NCBI RefSeq assembly: GCF_002213425.1
Contig: NZ_NJGV01000005.1
Coordinates: 265,572-329,571, forward strand
Length of the DNA stretch: 64,000 nucleotides
Reading direction: 5' to 3'
DNA from: Herbaspirillum aquaticum
Lineage (GTDB): Bacteria > Pseudomonadota > Gammaproteobacteria > Burkholderiales > Burkholderiaceae_D
The notes under the pieces were generated by a model. The model saw nothing but the letters and a program-made list of their open reading frames with translations. It had not been told where the DNA came from and did no database searches. Positions within the stretch are counted from its first letter, which is position 1. Every line of letters begins with the position of its first letter. This document shows, piece after piece, positions 9,129 through 17,606 of the stretch. A program made the translations under genes and the position numbers.

Positions 9129-10969
9129 GAGAGGGCGGGAGAAGAGGGTTCGGAGGTTGGCTGCGCGGGCGTGATGTCGTGGGCGTGCTGCATTCGCCAC
9201 AGGCTGGCATAGCGACCTTGCTGCTGCAGCAGTGCGGCATGCGGGCCTTGCTCGACCACGCGTCCTTGTTCCAGCACGACGATCTGGTCGGCGTGCGCAA
9301 TGCTGCTCAGGCGGTGCGCGATGACCAGTACGGTCTTGTCGGCGGCCAGGGCCGAGAGCGCCAGTTGGATGCGATGTTCATTGAGGGCGTCGGCCTGGGA
9401 CGTGGCTTCGTCCAGCAGCAGGATGGGCGCATTCTTGAGAATGGCCCGGGCGATGGCCAGACGTTGTTGTTCGCCGCCCGAGAGCAGCGTACTGCCCTGC
9501 GCCAGCACGGTCTGGTAGCCCTGCGGCAGCGCCATGATGAACTCATGCGCCTGTGCCGACCGCGCCGCTTGGATGACTTCCTCCTCGGTGGCGGCAGGTT
9601 TGCCCAAGCGGATGTTGTCGGCAATGCTCATGTCGAAGAGCTGGTTTTCCTGGAAGATGCAGGTGATGTTCTGGCGCAATGCCTCGCGCGTATAGTCGTT
9701 GATGGGCCGCTCGCCCAGCAGGATGCGGCCGCTGGTCACATCCCAATGACGCAGCAAGAGCTTCACCAGCGTCGATTTGCCCGAACCGCTGCCGCCGACC
9801 AGTGCGGTAGTGGTGCCGGGATGCAGGGTCAGGCTGAGATTGTCCAGCACCGCCTGCTGGTGATAGGAGAACGAAACCTGCTCGCAGCGGATGGTGATTT
9901 TCTCGGGCAGGGACGTGTGGCTGCCCTCGCTCTGTTCAGGAGCGCCCAGCAACATGTCCAGGTGTTCGAAGGCTTGCTGCTGCTGCACGAAACGGTTGGA
10001 AAAACCGGCCAGCTTGGTCAAGAGGTTGCCCAGCCCAGGCGTGAAGAAGACAAAGAAGCACAAGGTGGCCAGGTCCAGGCTGCCCTGCTGGTGCCACCAC
10101 AGGCCCAGCGGCAGCAGCAACAGCAGCGGTGAGCTCACCAGCACCTGCATCACCAGATTGGGCAGCAGCGCGCCACGCACCCAGCGATGGGCGGTGCCGA
10201 CATAGTCGCCATTGGCTTCTTCCACCCGGTCCTGCATGGCGGCCCCGCTGTTGAACAGTCGTGCGGCGGGCATGGTGCGCAGGATCTCGGTCATGGCCTT
10301 GAACAGCTTGCCCTGGTTGAGATAGAAGTCCTGGGCAATGTCATGCCGCTTGCGCATGAGCAGCATGCAGGCCACCATCCCCAGTACCAGGCTCGACAGC
10401 GAAGCCAAGCTGAGTCGCCAGTCCACTGCGAAGAGGGCGGCGATGACGATGAGCGGTGCAATGAAGTGCGAAGTCAGTTCCGGGATCAGATGTGCCAGAC
10501 CATCTTCGAGTTGCTCGACGTCGTCGATCACCACCTGCCGGATTTTCTGTGAAGAATGGTCCTGGAAAAAGCCCAGTGGCACATTGACCAGCCTGGAGAG
10601 CAACTGGCGACGCAGCTCGGTCTGGATGTCTGCCGCCATCAGGTGCGAGCTCACCTGGCTGGCCAGGAAGCACAGCCGCCCCGCCAGCGTCCCGCCAATG
10701 AGCCAGCCCACCAGGGCAATGAGGCGGTCCTGGTCGAGTGACGCATGCAGCAGCGCCAGGCTGAACTGGTAGGCCACCAGGTTGGGCGTGAGGCTCAGGA
10801 TGGCAGCAGCAATGCCGGCCAGCGTGGCGATGAGCAGGGGACCTGGTCTTGTACGGGTCAGCGCCAGCAGTCGGGAGACTGCGCCGGGCGCAGGGGCAGC
10901 GCGCGCTGCAGAAGCAGAGGCGGCCTCAGGAGGGGCCGCATCAGATGGGGGCAGAGGAGTCGCTTGCAC
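9125..10969 (-). CDS. ABC transporter, fused permease-ATPase half-transporter (YbtP-like)
   Basis: This is a 614-residue partner of the following transporter. An Ala/Pro-rich N-terminal tail of about 35 residues precedes a six-helix membrane domain. The ATPase domain has Walker A G-G-S-G-S-G-K-S-T (about residue 395), signature L-S-G-G-E-Q-Q-R (about 500), Walker B I-L-L-L-D-E-A-T and the switch His in V-I-A-H-R-L. The start appears to be GTG at 10969, with AAGAAAGG six or so bases upstream; no better ATG occurs before the membrane domain. It lies 29 bases after a small gene of unknown function and overlaps the next gene by four bases. Function in siderophore-iron transport is inferred from the locus; the sequence itself shows only an exporter-type ABC protein. 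Confidence 0.88.
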   Translation of the reverse strand: MQATPLPPSDAAPPEAASASAARAAPAPGAVSRLLALTRTRPGPLLIATLAGIAAAILSLTPNLVAYQFSLALLHASLDQDRLIALVGWLIGGTLAGRLCFLASQVSSHLMAADIQTELRRQLLSRLVNVPLGFFQDHSSQKIRQVVIDDVEQLEDGLAHLIPELTSHFIAPLIVIAALFAVDWRLSLASLSSLVLGMVACMLLMRKRHDIAQDFYLNQGKLFKAMTEILRTMPAARLFNSGAAMQDRVEEANGDYVGTAHRWVRGALLPNLVMQVLVSSPLLLLLPLGLWWHQQGSLDLATLCFFVFFTPGLGNLLTKLAGFSNRFVQQQQAFEHLDMLLGAPEQSEGSHTSLPEKITIRCEQVSFSYHQQAVLDNLSLTLHPGTTTALVGGSGSGKSTLVKLLLRHWDVTSGRILLGERPINDYTREALRQNITCIFQENQLFDMSIADNIRLGKPAATEEEVIQAARSAQAHEFIMALPQGYQTVLAQGSTLLSGGEQQRLAIARAILKNAPILLLDEATSQADALNEHRIQLALSALAADKTVLVIAHRLSSIAHADQIVVLEQGRVVEQGPHAALLQQQGRYASLWRMQHAHDITPAQPTSEPSSPALS

Positions 10970-10998
10970 GGCAGAACCTTTCTTGGAATCCGGCCTGC

Positions 10999-11388
10999 TC
11001 AGGCGGCCAGCCAGTGGTTGGCCTGGGCCAGCGCGGCATCCTTGTCGGCTACGATCTTGTAGGGATAGGGGGAGCGACTGGACATCACATAGATCAAGGC
11101 CTTGCGCCAGAAGGCATTGCGTTTGCGCTCGTCAGGCTCGATGCGCACTGCGCCCAGGCACCACTTGCGTTGTTCGGCCAGGGTGCGCTTGCTCCACTGT
11201 GCATATAGCTTCATGAAATGCGCAGAATCGCGCGGCAGCTCCGCCCCGGAAAAGATCAGAACGAATTTCGCGCCACGCGCCAGCACGGCGTCGAGCTGCG
11301 CAATGACGCCGTCGGCGTCGGCGTCGCTGACATGATCGGGCATCTGGTAGTGGACGATGGGCCAGTCGTGGGTGCTGATGATGCTCAT
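10999..11388 (-). CDS. Small conserved-looking protein of the siderophore locus, function unknown
   Basis: This 129-residue soluble protein has no signal peptide and no membrane segment. I start it at ATG 11388, since AAGAAGGGA precedes it; a longer reading frame to 11532 would run through the Fur-box promoter. The sequence begins M-S-I-I-S-T-H-D-W-P and has an alternating helix/strand pattern with A-K-F-V-L-I-F-S-G and a basic, Trp-rich middle (Q-R-K-W-C-L-G-A-V-R-I-E). The secondary-structure rhythm recalls SpoIIAA/STAS-like folds, but this is a guess from pattern alone. It is the first gene of the leftward operon, directly ahead of the two ABC half-transporters and divergent from the TonB-dependent receptor. 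A link to siderophore uptake or its control is therefore likely, though undefined. Confidence 0.7.
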   Translation of the reverse strand: MSIISTHDWPIVHYQMPDHVSDADADGVIAQLDAVLARGAKFVLIFSGAELPRDSAHFMKLYAQWSKRTLAEQRKWCLGAVRIEPDERKRNAFWRKALIYVMSSRSPYPYKIVADKDAALAQANHWLAA

Positions 11389-11483
11389 CTCGTTTTTCCC
11401 TTCTTGTTCGTGAGGTGCGTTGACGTTTTTGCCGTGGATGCCTGGAGGGCGTGCGAGCGATACTATCAAATTTGGATGCAAAT

Positions 11484-11505
11484 GCGAATCATTATTGTTA
11501 TTATC
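11484..11505. promoter_or_regulatory. Fur-box-like operator in the receptor/transporter divergent promoter
   Basis: The stretch GCGAATCATTATTGTTATTA, continuing with TC, reads on the other strand as GATAATAACAATAATGATTC. It matches the repeated GATAAT pattern of Fur operators at most positions. It lies between the start of the 129-residue gene (11388, leftward) and the TonB-dependent receptor (11799, rightward), so iron-loaded Fur could repress both transcripts. Confidence 0.72.
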
Positions 11506-11798
11506 TGGCTCGCTGCAAATCGTCGTAATCATTTAACCGTGAACTTTTTGATACCAGGAAGGTGTTGCGTAGCGTTAGAGGCCGATGTTCTGGAGCGGGG
11601 TGTCATCTGTGCCACCTCGCGTAATTTGCCGGGGGAGGACACTGGCATGCGGACCTCAATGGCGGCATCGGCGCGAAATCTGTTCTTAGCCTTGTTTCTT
11701 GCCCGTGAACAGTGGAGAGAGGATTGCATTGGCGTGCTGGCATGCCATCACGGTCATCTCAAGACACCTGCAGGTACGAGATTAAGGACAACAAAAAC

Positions 11799-13850
11799 AT
11801 GTTCCAAAGAAAGCCGATCTATATGGCCCTCACCGGGGCGCTGACTCTGTATTCGCCGGTGGGCGTGGCGCAGGAGGTTGCTTCGCAAGGGGCCGCCCTA
11901 CCCGAGGTGACGGTGCAGGCAAGCAAGCAGGGCAAGACCGAGCAGAAGATCAACGGCTCCACCAGCGTGGTCTCAGGTGCGACGCTGGAGCAAGCCAACG
12001 TCAGCCGCACCGATGATCTGCAACGCGCCTTGCCTGACCTGTATTTGCCGCAACAGGGCAACAGCGCTTTCATCACCCCGTCGTTGCGTGGCGTGGCCTC
12101 CCTCAATACCTACAATCCGGCCGTGGTGATGTATGTGGACGGTGTGCCGCAGTTCGTGACAGCGCAGTCGCAGCTGCTTACCAATGTGGAACAGGTGGAA
12201 CTGCTGCGAGGCCCCCAGGGCAGCCTGTTTGGCCGTAATGCCGCCGCCGGGGTGATCAATATCGTCACGCGCCAGCCTGACAATGAACTGGCCGGCCATG
12301 TCGAAGGTGGGTTTGGCAACCGTGGCCGCCGCACCACCACTGCTTCCATCTCAGGACCGCTGGTCAAGGACTCCCTGTATGGCGAAGCCGTGATTGCTTA
12401 CGACAGCGCCGACGGCTTCCTGCGTAGCCTCTCCAGTGGGCAGGACAATGTGGGCATGCGCGAGGATGTGGCCGGCCAGGTCAAGCTGCGCTATGCCCCC
12501 GTGGGCGGGCCGCTGGACGTGCGTTTCATGGCCAGCCATGAGTGCGTCCGCTCTGCCGAAGACAACTACGTCTCCTACACCAATTTCAGCAACCGGGTCA
12601 TCCTGGACGGCAACTCCGTACCGGGGCTGGCTACGATGAACTCCTATATGAAGCGCTGTATCGACAACATGTCGCTGAGCGCCGATTACGACTTCAGCGA
12701 CTATCGCCTCAGCCTGGTCACGGCCCGCAACAAGGTCGATATCCGCGAGCGGCTGCTGGGTGCGCAGGGAAAGTCCATGCCCGAAAGCCAGGAGAGTCTG
12801 TCGCAGGAAGTCCGCTTGGCCACCCGCGGCACGGGCCGTGCATGGGATGGCGTGGTGGGCGCCTACTTTGAACACGGTCGCTACAAGCAGCGCAGCAGCT
12901 ACGTGCTATTCCCGACCTTCGGCACCGACCGCTCGCAGACCACCACCGACTCGGCCGCCGTGTTCGTCGACGGGACCTGGCACGTTACCCCGCGTTGGGA
13001 TGTCAGCGCCGGTGCGCGCCTGGTGCAGGACAAGGCCGAGACCTCCGGGGTGCTACCCATCGAAGGGGTGGCTGCCTATGCCGCCAGCACCAGCAGCAAC
13101 AAGGCGCTGGGCAAGTTGAGCACGGGCTATCAGCTCACACCTTCGCTGCGTTCCTACGCCAGCCTCAGCCAGGGTTACAAGCCGGGCGGCTACAATCTCC
13201 AGCCGACCAGCGCCAACGACAGCCGCTCCTATCGTCCCGAGACCTCGCTGAACTATGAGATGGGGCTCAAGTTCAACACCCCGGACCAGAAGGTCAGCGC
13301 CCGTGCCGCCGTGTTCCAGATCGAAAGCCGCAATACCCAGCTGTACCAGGGCATCGTCGGCAGCCAATACCTGACCAACGCCGGACAAGCCCGCTCTCGC
13401 GGCATCGAAGCCAACCTGTCGGCTGAAGTGTTGCGCAACTGGACGCTGGGCCTGGATGCGCAGGTGGTCGATTCGATCTTCACCGACTATCGCGTCAACA
13501 GCAGCACCGACTACACCGGCAACAAGCTGCCCTTCGTGCCCCGCTATATCCTGGCGGCCAGCCTGAGCGGCCGCATTGCAACCGACGTGGGCATGGTACG
13601 TCCGCGTGTGGCAGCGCGCTACATCGGCCAGCAGCAGTTCGATGCGGCCAATAGCCTGAAGCAGCAGGGCTACATGCTGGTGGATGGCCAAGTGTCGTGG
13701 CGCGCTACCAGCAAGCTCGATGTGAGCTTCTACATCAACAATGCCTTCGACAAGCGTTATCTGAACTATGCCGCTACCACCAACGGACTGAAGTTCGCTA
13801 CCCTGGGCGAAGGCAGGGAGTTCGGCGTGAAGCTGCGTTACGATTTCTGA
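11799..13850 (+). CDS. TonB-dependent outer-membrane siderophore receptor (FyuA-like)
   Basis: This is a 683-residue outer-membrane receptor. ATG 11799 opens a Sec signal peptide (M-F-Q-R-K-P then a hydrophobic stretch, cleavage near V-G-V-A-Q), with AAGGA upstream. A TonB-box-like L-P-E-V-T-V follows at about residue 35. The plug domain shows L-P-D-L-Y and the conserved E-L-L-R-G-P-Q-G-S-L-F-G-R-N-A-A-A-G-V-I-N-I block. The C-terminus ends in aromatic Phe (K-L-R-Y-D-F) as expected for a 22-strand barrel. Length and layout match yersiniabactin/pesticin-type receptors such as FyuA (about 670 residues). It is transcribed away from the ABC transporter operon, from a region with a Fur-box-like site, and is followed by a strong terminator. 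It should import the ferric siderophore made by the flanking enzymes. Confidence 0.92.
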   Translation: MFQRKPIYMALTGALTLYSPVGVAQEVASQGAALPEVTVQASKQGKTEQKINGSTSVVSGATLEQANVSRTDDLQRALPDLYLPQQGNSAFITPSLRGVASLNTYNPAVVMYVDGVPQFVTAQSQLLTNVEQVELLRGPQGSLFGRNAAAGVINIVTRQPDNELAGHVEGGFGNRGRRTTTASISGPLVKDSLYGEAVIAYDSADGFLRSLSSGQDNVGMREDVAGQVKLRYAPVGGPLDVRFMASHECVRSAEDNYVSYTNFSNRVILDGNSVPGLATMNSYMKRCIDNMSLSADYDFSDYRLSLVTARNKVDIRERLLGAQGKSMPESQESLSQEVRLATRGTGRAWDGVVGAYFEHGRYKQRSSYVLFPTFGTDRSQTTTDSAAVFVDGTWHVTPRWDVSAGARLVQDKAETSGVLPIEGVAAYAASTSSNKALGKLSTGYQLTPSLRSYASLSQGYKPGGYNLQPTSANDSRSYRPETSLNYEMGLKFNTPDQKVSARAAVFQIESRNTQLYQGIVGSQYLTNAGQARSRGIEANLSAEVLRNWTLGLDAQVVDSIFTDYRVNSSTDYTGNKLPFVPRYILAASLSGRIATDVGMVRPRVAARYIGQQQFDAANSLKQQGYMLVDGQVSWRATSKLDVSFYINNAFDKRYLNYAATTNGLKFATLGEGREFGVKLRYDF

Positions 13851-13913
13851 GCGGAGTGCAGGGCCAGTTGCGCAGCGTAGTCGTGGCGTGATCACTGGTC
13901 TAAGCAAGTAAAA

Positions 13914-13943
13914 AACAGGCAAAGGTGCAAGCCTTTGCCTGTT
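13914..13943. terminator. Rho-independent terminator after the TonB receptor gene
   Basis: A 12-base stem, AACAGGCAAAGG paired with CCTTTGCCTGTT across a six-base loop, is followed by CTTGTTTTGTTGTTG. It lies 63 bases after the receptor stop codon and before the converging leftward operon that ends at 14022. It may end transcription from both sides, although the T-rich tail is best on the plus strand. Confidence 0.85.
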
Positions 13944-14021
13944 CTTGTTTTGTTGTTGATATTCCGTTTCTATCTTTGTCTTGATCGATGTTGATGTTGG
14001 GATCAAACAACCATCAAATAA

Positions 14022-14786
14022 TCAAACCTTCTCCCTGCTCTGCACCAACCGGCGTGCAATCTCCTGCCATAGCACCTGCTGGGCTTGTTCATCGGGGAAA
14101 TGTGCGCCGCCAATGACCTGCTGGCTGAAGTGCGCTGCTGCATGCATTTGCCACAGCGCCATTTGTGCCGCGCTCACTTCGGGATCGCGCTCTCCCACGA
14201 AGCTATGCAGCGGGCATTGCAACGCCGGTCTGGGCTGGTATTGATAGCACTCGGTGACGGCAAAGTCGGCGCGGATGACGGGAAGAAAAAGCGCTTGCAG
14301 TTCCGGGTGCGCCAGCAGTGTGCTGCCATTGCCGCCCAGGGCCAGCAATTGCTCGACCAGCTCGGCATCGCCCATCTGATGACGCCAGGGCAGCGGTGTC
14401 GGCAGTTGCGGCGGTCGCCTGCCCGAGACGAACAAGGCTTGCGGTGGCCGCCCCTGCGCTTGAAGGGCGCTGGCCAGTTCAAAGCCCAGCAGCGCACCCA
14501 GGCTGTGTCCATAGATGGCATAGCGTTCGGGAAGTAGCCCGAGCAAAGCGTGGCTCATGTCCTCGATCAGCGTGAGATGGCTGGTATGCAGGGATTGGCT
14601 GCGGCGCGTTCCGTGTCCGGGCAATTCGAGGGGGGCGATGTGGATGCCGTAGCCGGCAAAATAGGCTTGCCAGCTGCGGAAACTGGCCGCATTGCTGCCG
14701 GCGTGGTGCAGGCAGAACAAGGTCATGCCACTGCGATGCGTATCGTTGAAGGGCAGGTAGGGGCTGGTTGGTGTGGAAGAGATCAT
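14022..14786 (-). CDS. Type II thioesterase (GrsT/YbtT-like), editing enzyme
   Basis: This is a 254-residue alpha/beta-hydrolase of the external thioesterase family that removes misprimed or stalled acyl groups from carrier proteins. The nucleophile elbow G-H-S-L-G has its Ser at about residue 95; the Asp (G-E-R-D-P) and the catalytic His (G-G-A-H-F) follow in order. The N-terminal L-F-C-L-H-H-A-G-S-N-A block forms the oxyanion region. ATG 14786 overlaps the preceding stop codon (ATGA), so it is translationally coupled to the methyltransferase-thioesterase fusion upstream and is the last gene of the biosynthetic operon. The presence of a second thioesterase II domain directly upstream is unusual: either they edit different carrier proteins, or one releases or hands on an intermediate. 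Confidence 0.9.
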   Translation of the reverse strand: MISSTPTSPYLPFNDTHRSGMTLFCLHHAGSNAASFRSWQAYFAGYGIHIAPLELPGHGTRRSQSLHTSHLTLIEDMSHALLGLLPERYAIYGHSLGALLGFELASALQAQGRPPQALFVSGRRPPQLPTPLPWRHQMGDAELVEQLLALGGNGSTLLAHPELQALFLPVIRADFAVTECYQYQPRPALQCPLHSFVGERDPEVSAAQMALWQMHAAAHFSQQVIGGAHFPDEQAQQVLWQEIARRLVQSREKV

Positions 14787-16483
14787 GCGTGTGTTATTTC
14801 CTCTTTCCAGGGGCTGGACAGCAGTTGATCGATGCACGCCAGCAGTTGTGGGCGCTGCTGGCGCAGGAAGAAGTGGCCGCCCGCCACGGCATGCGCTGAA
14901 AACCGACCACGGGTGTGGTTGCGCCATTGTAACGCCTGCTCGGGCGTGACCAGATGATCGTCCTCGGCATAGAAGAGCGTGATGGGCGCATCGATGCTGC
15001 AGTCACTGGCGCAACAATAGTGTTCGGCCAACTGGCTGTCGCTGCGCAGGGCCGGCATGACGGTCTGCATCATGTCGGCATGCTGCAGGATATCGGCGGG
15101 TGTTCCGCCCAGTTGGGCCACGGCGTGGGCGAACTGGGCCGGCGGCAGGTGCGAAAGCGCTTGTCGTACCGGCACGCTGGGAGCGGGACAGGCCAGCACG
15201 ATGAGATGCTGCGGCGGTGTTCCCTGGGCGCTGAAGTGACGCGCCAGTTCGAACGCGATTTTGCCGCCCAGGCTACAGCCCAGCAGCGCCCAGGGCTGCT
15301 GCACATAGGGCTGTAATACCGCGGCCAGTTGCTGCACCAGCTTGTCCATGTCCACATGGGCGGCTTCCGCCAGCCGGTTCTCGTGCCCGGGCAACTGGAG
15401 CGGATGCAGGCTCCAGTGCGCGCTGGCCGACGTCCAGTCCCGATAGACGGACGCGCCGCCGCCTGCATAAGGTAGCGCGAACAGATTGCAATGACCGGGT
15501 CTGGCTTGCGTGGCCGGATGACTGAGCGGCAGCCAGCTGCCACCCCGCTCGGCGGGCGGGGCTGGCCGTGGGGTCGGTGGCCGTGTTTGTCGCGGTTGTT
15601 GCACTTGTTCCAGCCGCTGGCCGCGCTGGCGCAGCGCTTCCTGCAGTGCAGGGCCAATCGGCTGCGCTCGCCTGGTGCTCTTGCGCCAGTGCTGGATGAT
15701 GTAGTCGGCGCGGCCCTCTTCCAGAGCGGCAAAGAGGGGCGAGTCGGGGTGGGCCAGATACTGTTGCAGTTCAGCGTGCAAGGAGGGATTGTCCAGCTCC
15801 GCCAGGACCTGCTGCAATCGCCGCCACAAATGGGGCGAGGCGCGTCGGCGCGAAGCCAGCACCTCTTGCCTGACCGAGCGGTGCTGCTGCAGCTCCAGGC
15901 CGCACAGGGACAGGGCCTCTTGCAGCAGCGGCAGGCTGTTCTGGTCGATGACGTCGCTGAAACAGAAATAACCCCGCGGGGCCAGGATGCGCTGCATCTG
16001 TTCGAAAAACGCCGGCAGGTCGCTGTAGGCGCCCGAGGATTCCATGTTCAGCACTACATCCACACTATTGTCGGGATGCGGCAGGCGGCAGGCGTCCCCC
16101 AGCTGGAAGCGCAGGCGCCGTCCCTGGTGTTGCTGGCGGCAGTAAGCGATATTGCTGGGGCTGATGTCGATGCCTATCAGTTGCGTGGGCGCATAGAAAC
16201 GCTGCAGCAGGGCCAGCGCTCCACCCCGGCCACAGCCGATGTCCATGATCCGTTTGCCATCCAGGGGCGTCTTGCCGATGATTTCCAGCACCAGGCGGGC
16301 CTGGCTGTGATTGGGCTCGTGATCCGCGATGCGATGGCAGGCCTGGTCCCTGTCCGGGCAGTCGCTGTGATAGCCCCAGTTCAGATAGTGGGCATGGTCG
16401 GCCAGCCCGGCGTGTTCCAGCAGGGTGGCCAGACCCTGGTAGGCCAGCCGGTTGCGGCGATGGTTAGCGTCCAGCATGGGCAT
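14783..16483 (-). CDS. Fusion of a SAM-dependent methyltransferase with a type II thioesterase
   Basis: This 566-residue protein has two domains. Residues 1-290 form a class I methyltransferase with the SAM loop M-D-I-G-C-G-R-G-G near residue 80-88, an acidic I-G-I-D-I-S and the later V-L-N-M-E-S-S segment. After a Pro/Arg-rich linker (about 290-330), residues 335-566 form an alpha/beta-hydrolase thioesterase with F-A-L-P-Y-A-G-G-G, the nucleophile elbow G-C-S-L-G-G (Ser about 403) and the His block G-G-H-F-F. It overlaps the imide reductase gene by 20 bases and is coupled to the next thioesterase. The methyltransferase is not the one embedded in the megasynthases, so it could add a further methyl group, for instance the N-methyl that distinguishes micacocidin from yersiniabactin. 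That assignment is inference. Confidence 0.85.
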   Translation of the reverse strand: MPMLDANHRRNRLAYQGLATLLEHAGLADHAHYLNWGYHSDCPDRDQACHRIADHEPNHSQARLVLEIIGKTPLDGKRIMDIGCGRGGALALLQRFYAPTQLIGIDISPSNIAYCRQQHQGRRLRFQLGDACRLPHPDNSVDVVLNMESSGAYSDLPAFFEQMQRILAPRGYFCFSDVIDQNSLPLLQEALSLCGLELQQHRSVRQEVLASRRRASPHLWRRLQQVLAELDNPSLHAELQQYLAHPDSPLFAALEEGRADYIIQHWRKSTRRAQPIGPALQEALRQRGQRLEQVQQPRQTRPPTPRPAPPAERGGSWLPLSHPATQARPGHCNLFALPYAGGGASVYRDWTSASAHWSLHPLQLPGHENRLAEAAHVDMDKLVQQLAAVLQPYVQQPWALLGCSLGGKIAFELARHFSAQGTPPQHLIVLACPAPSVPVRQALSHLPPAQFAHAVAQLGGTPADILQHADMMQTVMPALRSDSQLAEHYCCASDCSIDAPITLFYAEDDHLVTPEQALQWRNHTRGRFSAHAVAGGHFFLRQQRPQLLACIDQLLSSPWKEEITHA

Positions 16484-17606
16484 GCTCTCTGGCGTAGAAA
16501 ACGGGATCAGGGAAGGGCGGGCAGGGCGGAGCCAGCTCGGTCATGACGGGCTGGCCGACGGCGCGCATGATGTCCAGCCAGGTCTGGCCATGCTGGACCC
16601 AGTGCGGACTATCCGGGCTGGGTTCCTGCATGAGTTCGTCCAGCGCCCTGAAGATGGCATGGGGAATGTCCTCTTCGACCGCCTCATTGAGGCTGGGCGC
16701 CTGCGCTGGCCCGAAGGTGATGGCGGTGGGCTGGCGGTTGTAGCGGCTGCTGCGCAGCGCTTCGCCGTTGAGTAGGTATGAGGCGTCGGCGCCATCCTCC
16801 TGATAGTTGGGCGCGTAGATCGGGTGGCTCCAGACTACGGGGCCATAGCTGTTGGCCAGCAGGATATTGCCCTGCGGTCCACCGCAGCTGATCCGGTGCA
16901 TCACCAGACTGTGGTGGTCCAGGTCGCGGTGGTCCAGATAGGTTTGCAGATGCAGGCTCAAGGGAATCCCCGCCAGCACACCCTGCAGCGAGCGAAACGG
17001 CCAGGGGTGCGCTGGCCGGGGCAGCGTCTCCAGGCTCAAGGGCGCGCTTACAGCAAAGGGCGCCAAGCCGCCCAGGGCGCGTCCCAGAATATCCAGGCTG
17101 GAGTACAGCAGTTGCAGGCTGGTCGTCATCTCGATGAACCACAGCGGCTGTTGCGTCAGGCCCTGGCGTACGTACTGTATGAAGCGCTGGCCGGCGGGCA
17201 GATGGGGATACAGCGTATTGATCTGGTAGCGCACGCCATACTCTCGTGCCGTGCTCAAGAGGCGCTGGGTATCGGTGGGGTGCAGCGGATGCTCTTGCAG
17301 CACATGGATGCCACGTTGCAGCAATGCGCTGGCCAGCCGTGTGCCATCGCCGCCGACGATGCTGGTCCTCACCGCCACGCAGGCGATATCGATATCTGCG
17401 GGCAACTGATCCACCTGCCGGTACAGGGGAATGTCCAGTTGCCGCGCCAGCGCGACCGAGCGCGCACTCCCTCTGGCCAGGATGCCGCACAGCTGGTAGC
17501 CCGGTCTTTGCTGCGCCAGCGCCGCCAGGTAGTGTTCGCCGAAACGGGTGCCGCAGACGATGACCTTGCGCGGCGGCCTGGTTGCCAGGTTCTTGTCGGC
17601 GTTCAT
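16464..17606 (-). CDS. Thiazolinyl imide reductase (YbtU/Irp3/PchG family)
   Basis: This 380-residue NADPH-dependent oxidoreductase belongs to the Gfo/Idh/MocA-like group that reduces a carrier-bound thiazoline ring to thiazolidine during yersiniabactin and pyochelin synthesis. The opening K-V-I-V-C-G-T-R-F-G-E-H-Y-L-A-A-L is the family's characteristic nucleotide-binding segment, with V-C-G-T in place of the usual G-x-G-x-x-G. The L-Q-E-H-P-L-H-P block near residue 113 and the Y-P-H-L-P-A-G segment are also typical. ATG 17606 overlaps the stop of the large PKS gene (ATGA). It shares about 20 bases with the methyltransferase fusion downstream. Its presence argues that one of the heterocycles in the product is reduced, as in yersiniabactin and micacocidin. 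Confidence 0.93.
   Translation of the reverse strand: MNADKNLATRPPRKVIVCGTRFGEHYLAALAQQRPGYQLCGILARGSARSVALARQLDIPLYRQVDQLPADIDIACVAVRTSIVGGDGTRLASALLQRGIHVLQEHPLHPTDTQRLLSTAREYGVRYQINTLYPHLPAGQRFIQYVRQGLTQQPLWFIEMTTSLQLLYSSLDILGRALGGLAPFAVSAPLSLETLPRPAHPWPFRSLQGVLAGIPLSLHLQTYLDHRDLDHHSLVMHRISCGGPQGNILLANSYGPVVWSHPIYAPNYQEDGADASYLLNGEALRSSRYNRQPTAITFGPAQAPSLNEAVEEDIPHAIFRALDELMQEPSPDSPHWVQHGQTWLDIMRAVGQPVMTELAPPCPPFPDPVFYAREHAHAGR

Noticed and set aside
7785..9212. 475-codon open frame on the plus strand opposite the ABC transporter gene
   Set aside because: It is the Gln/Arg-rich shadow of a GC-rich gene; the opposite strand has a complete ABC transporter with all motifs.
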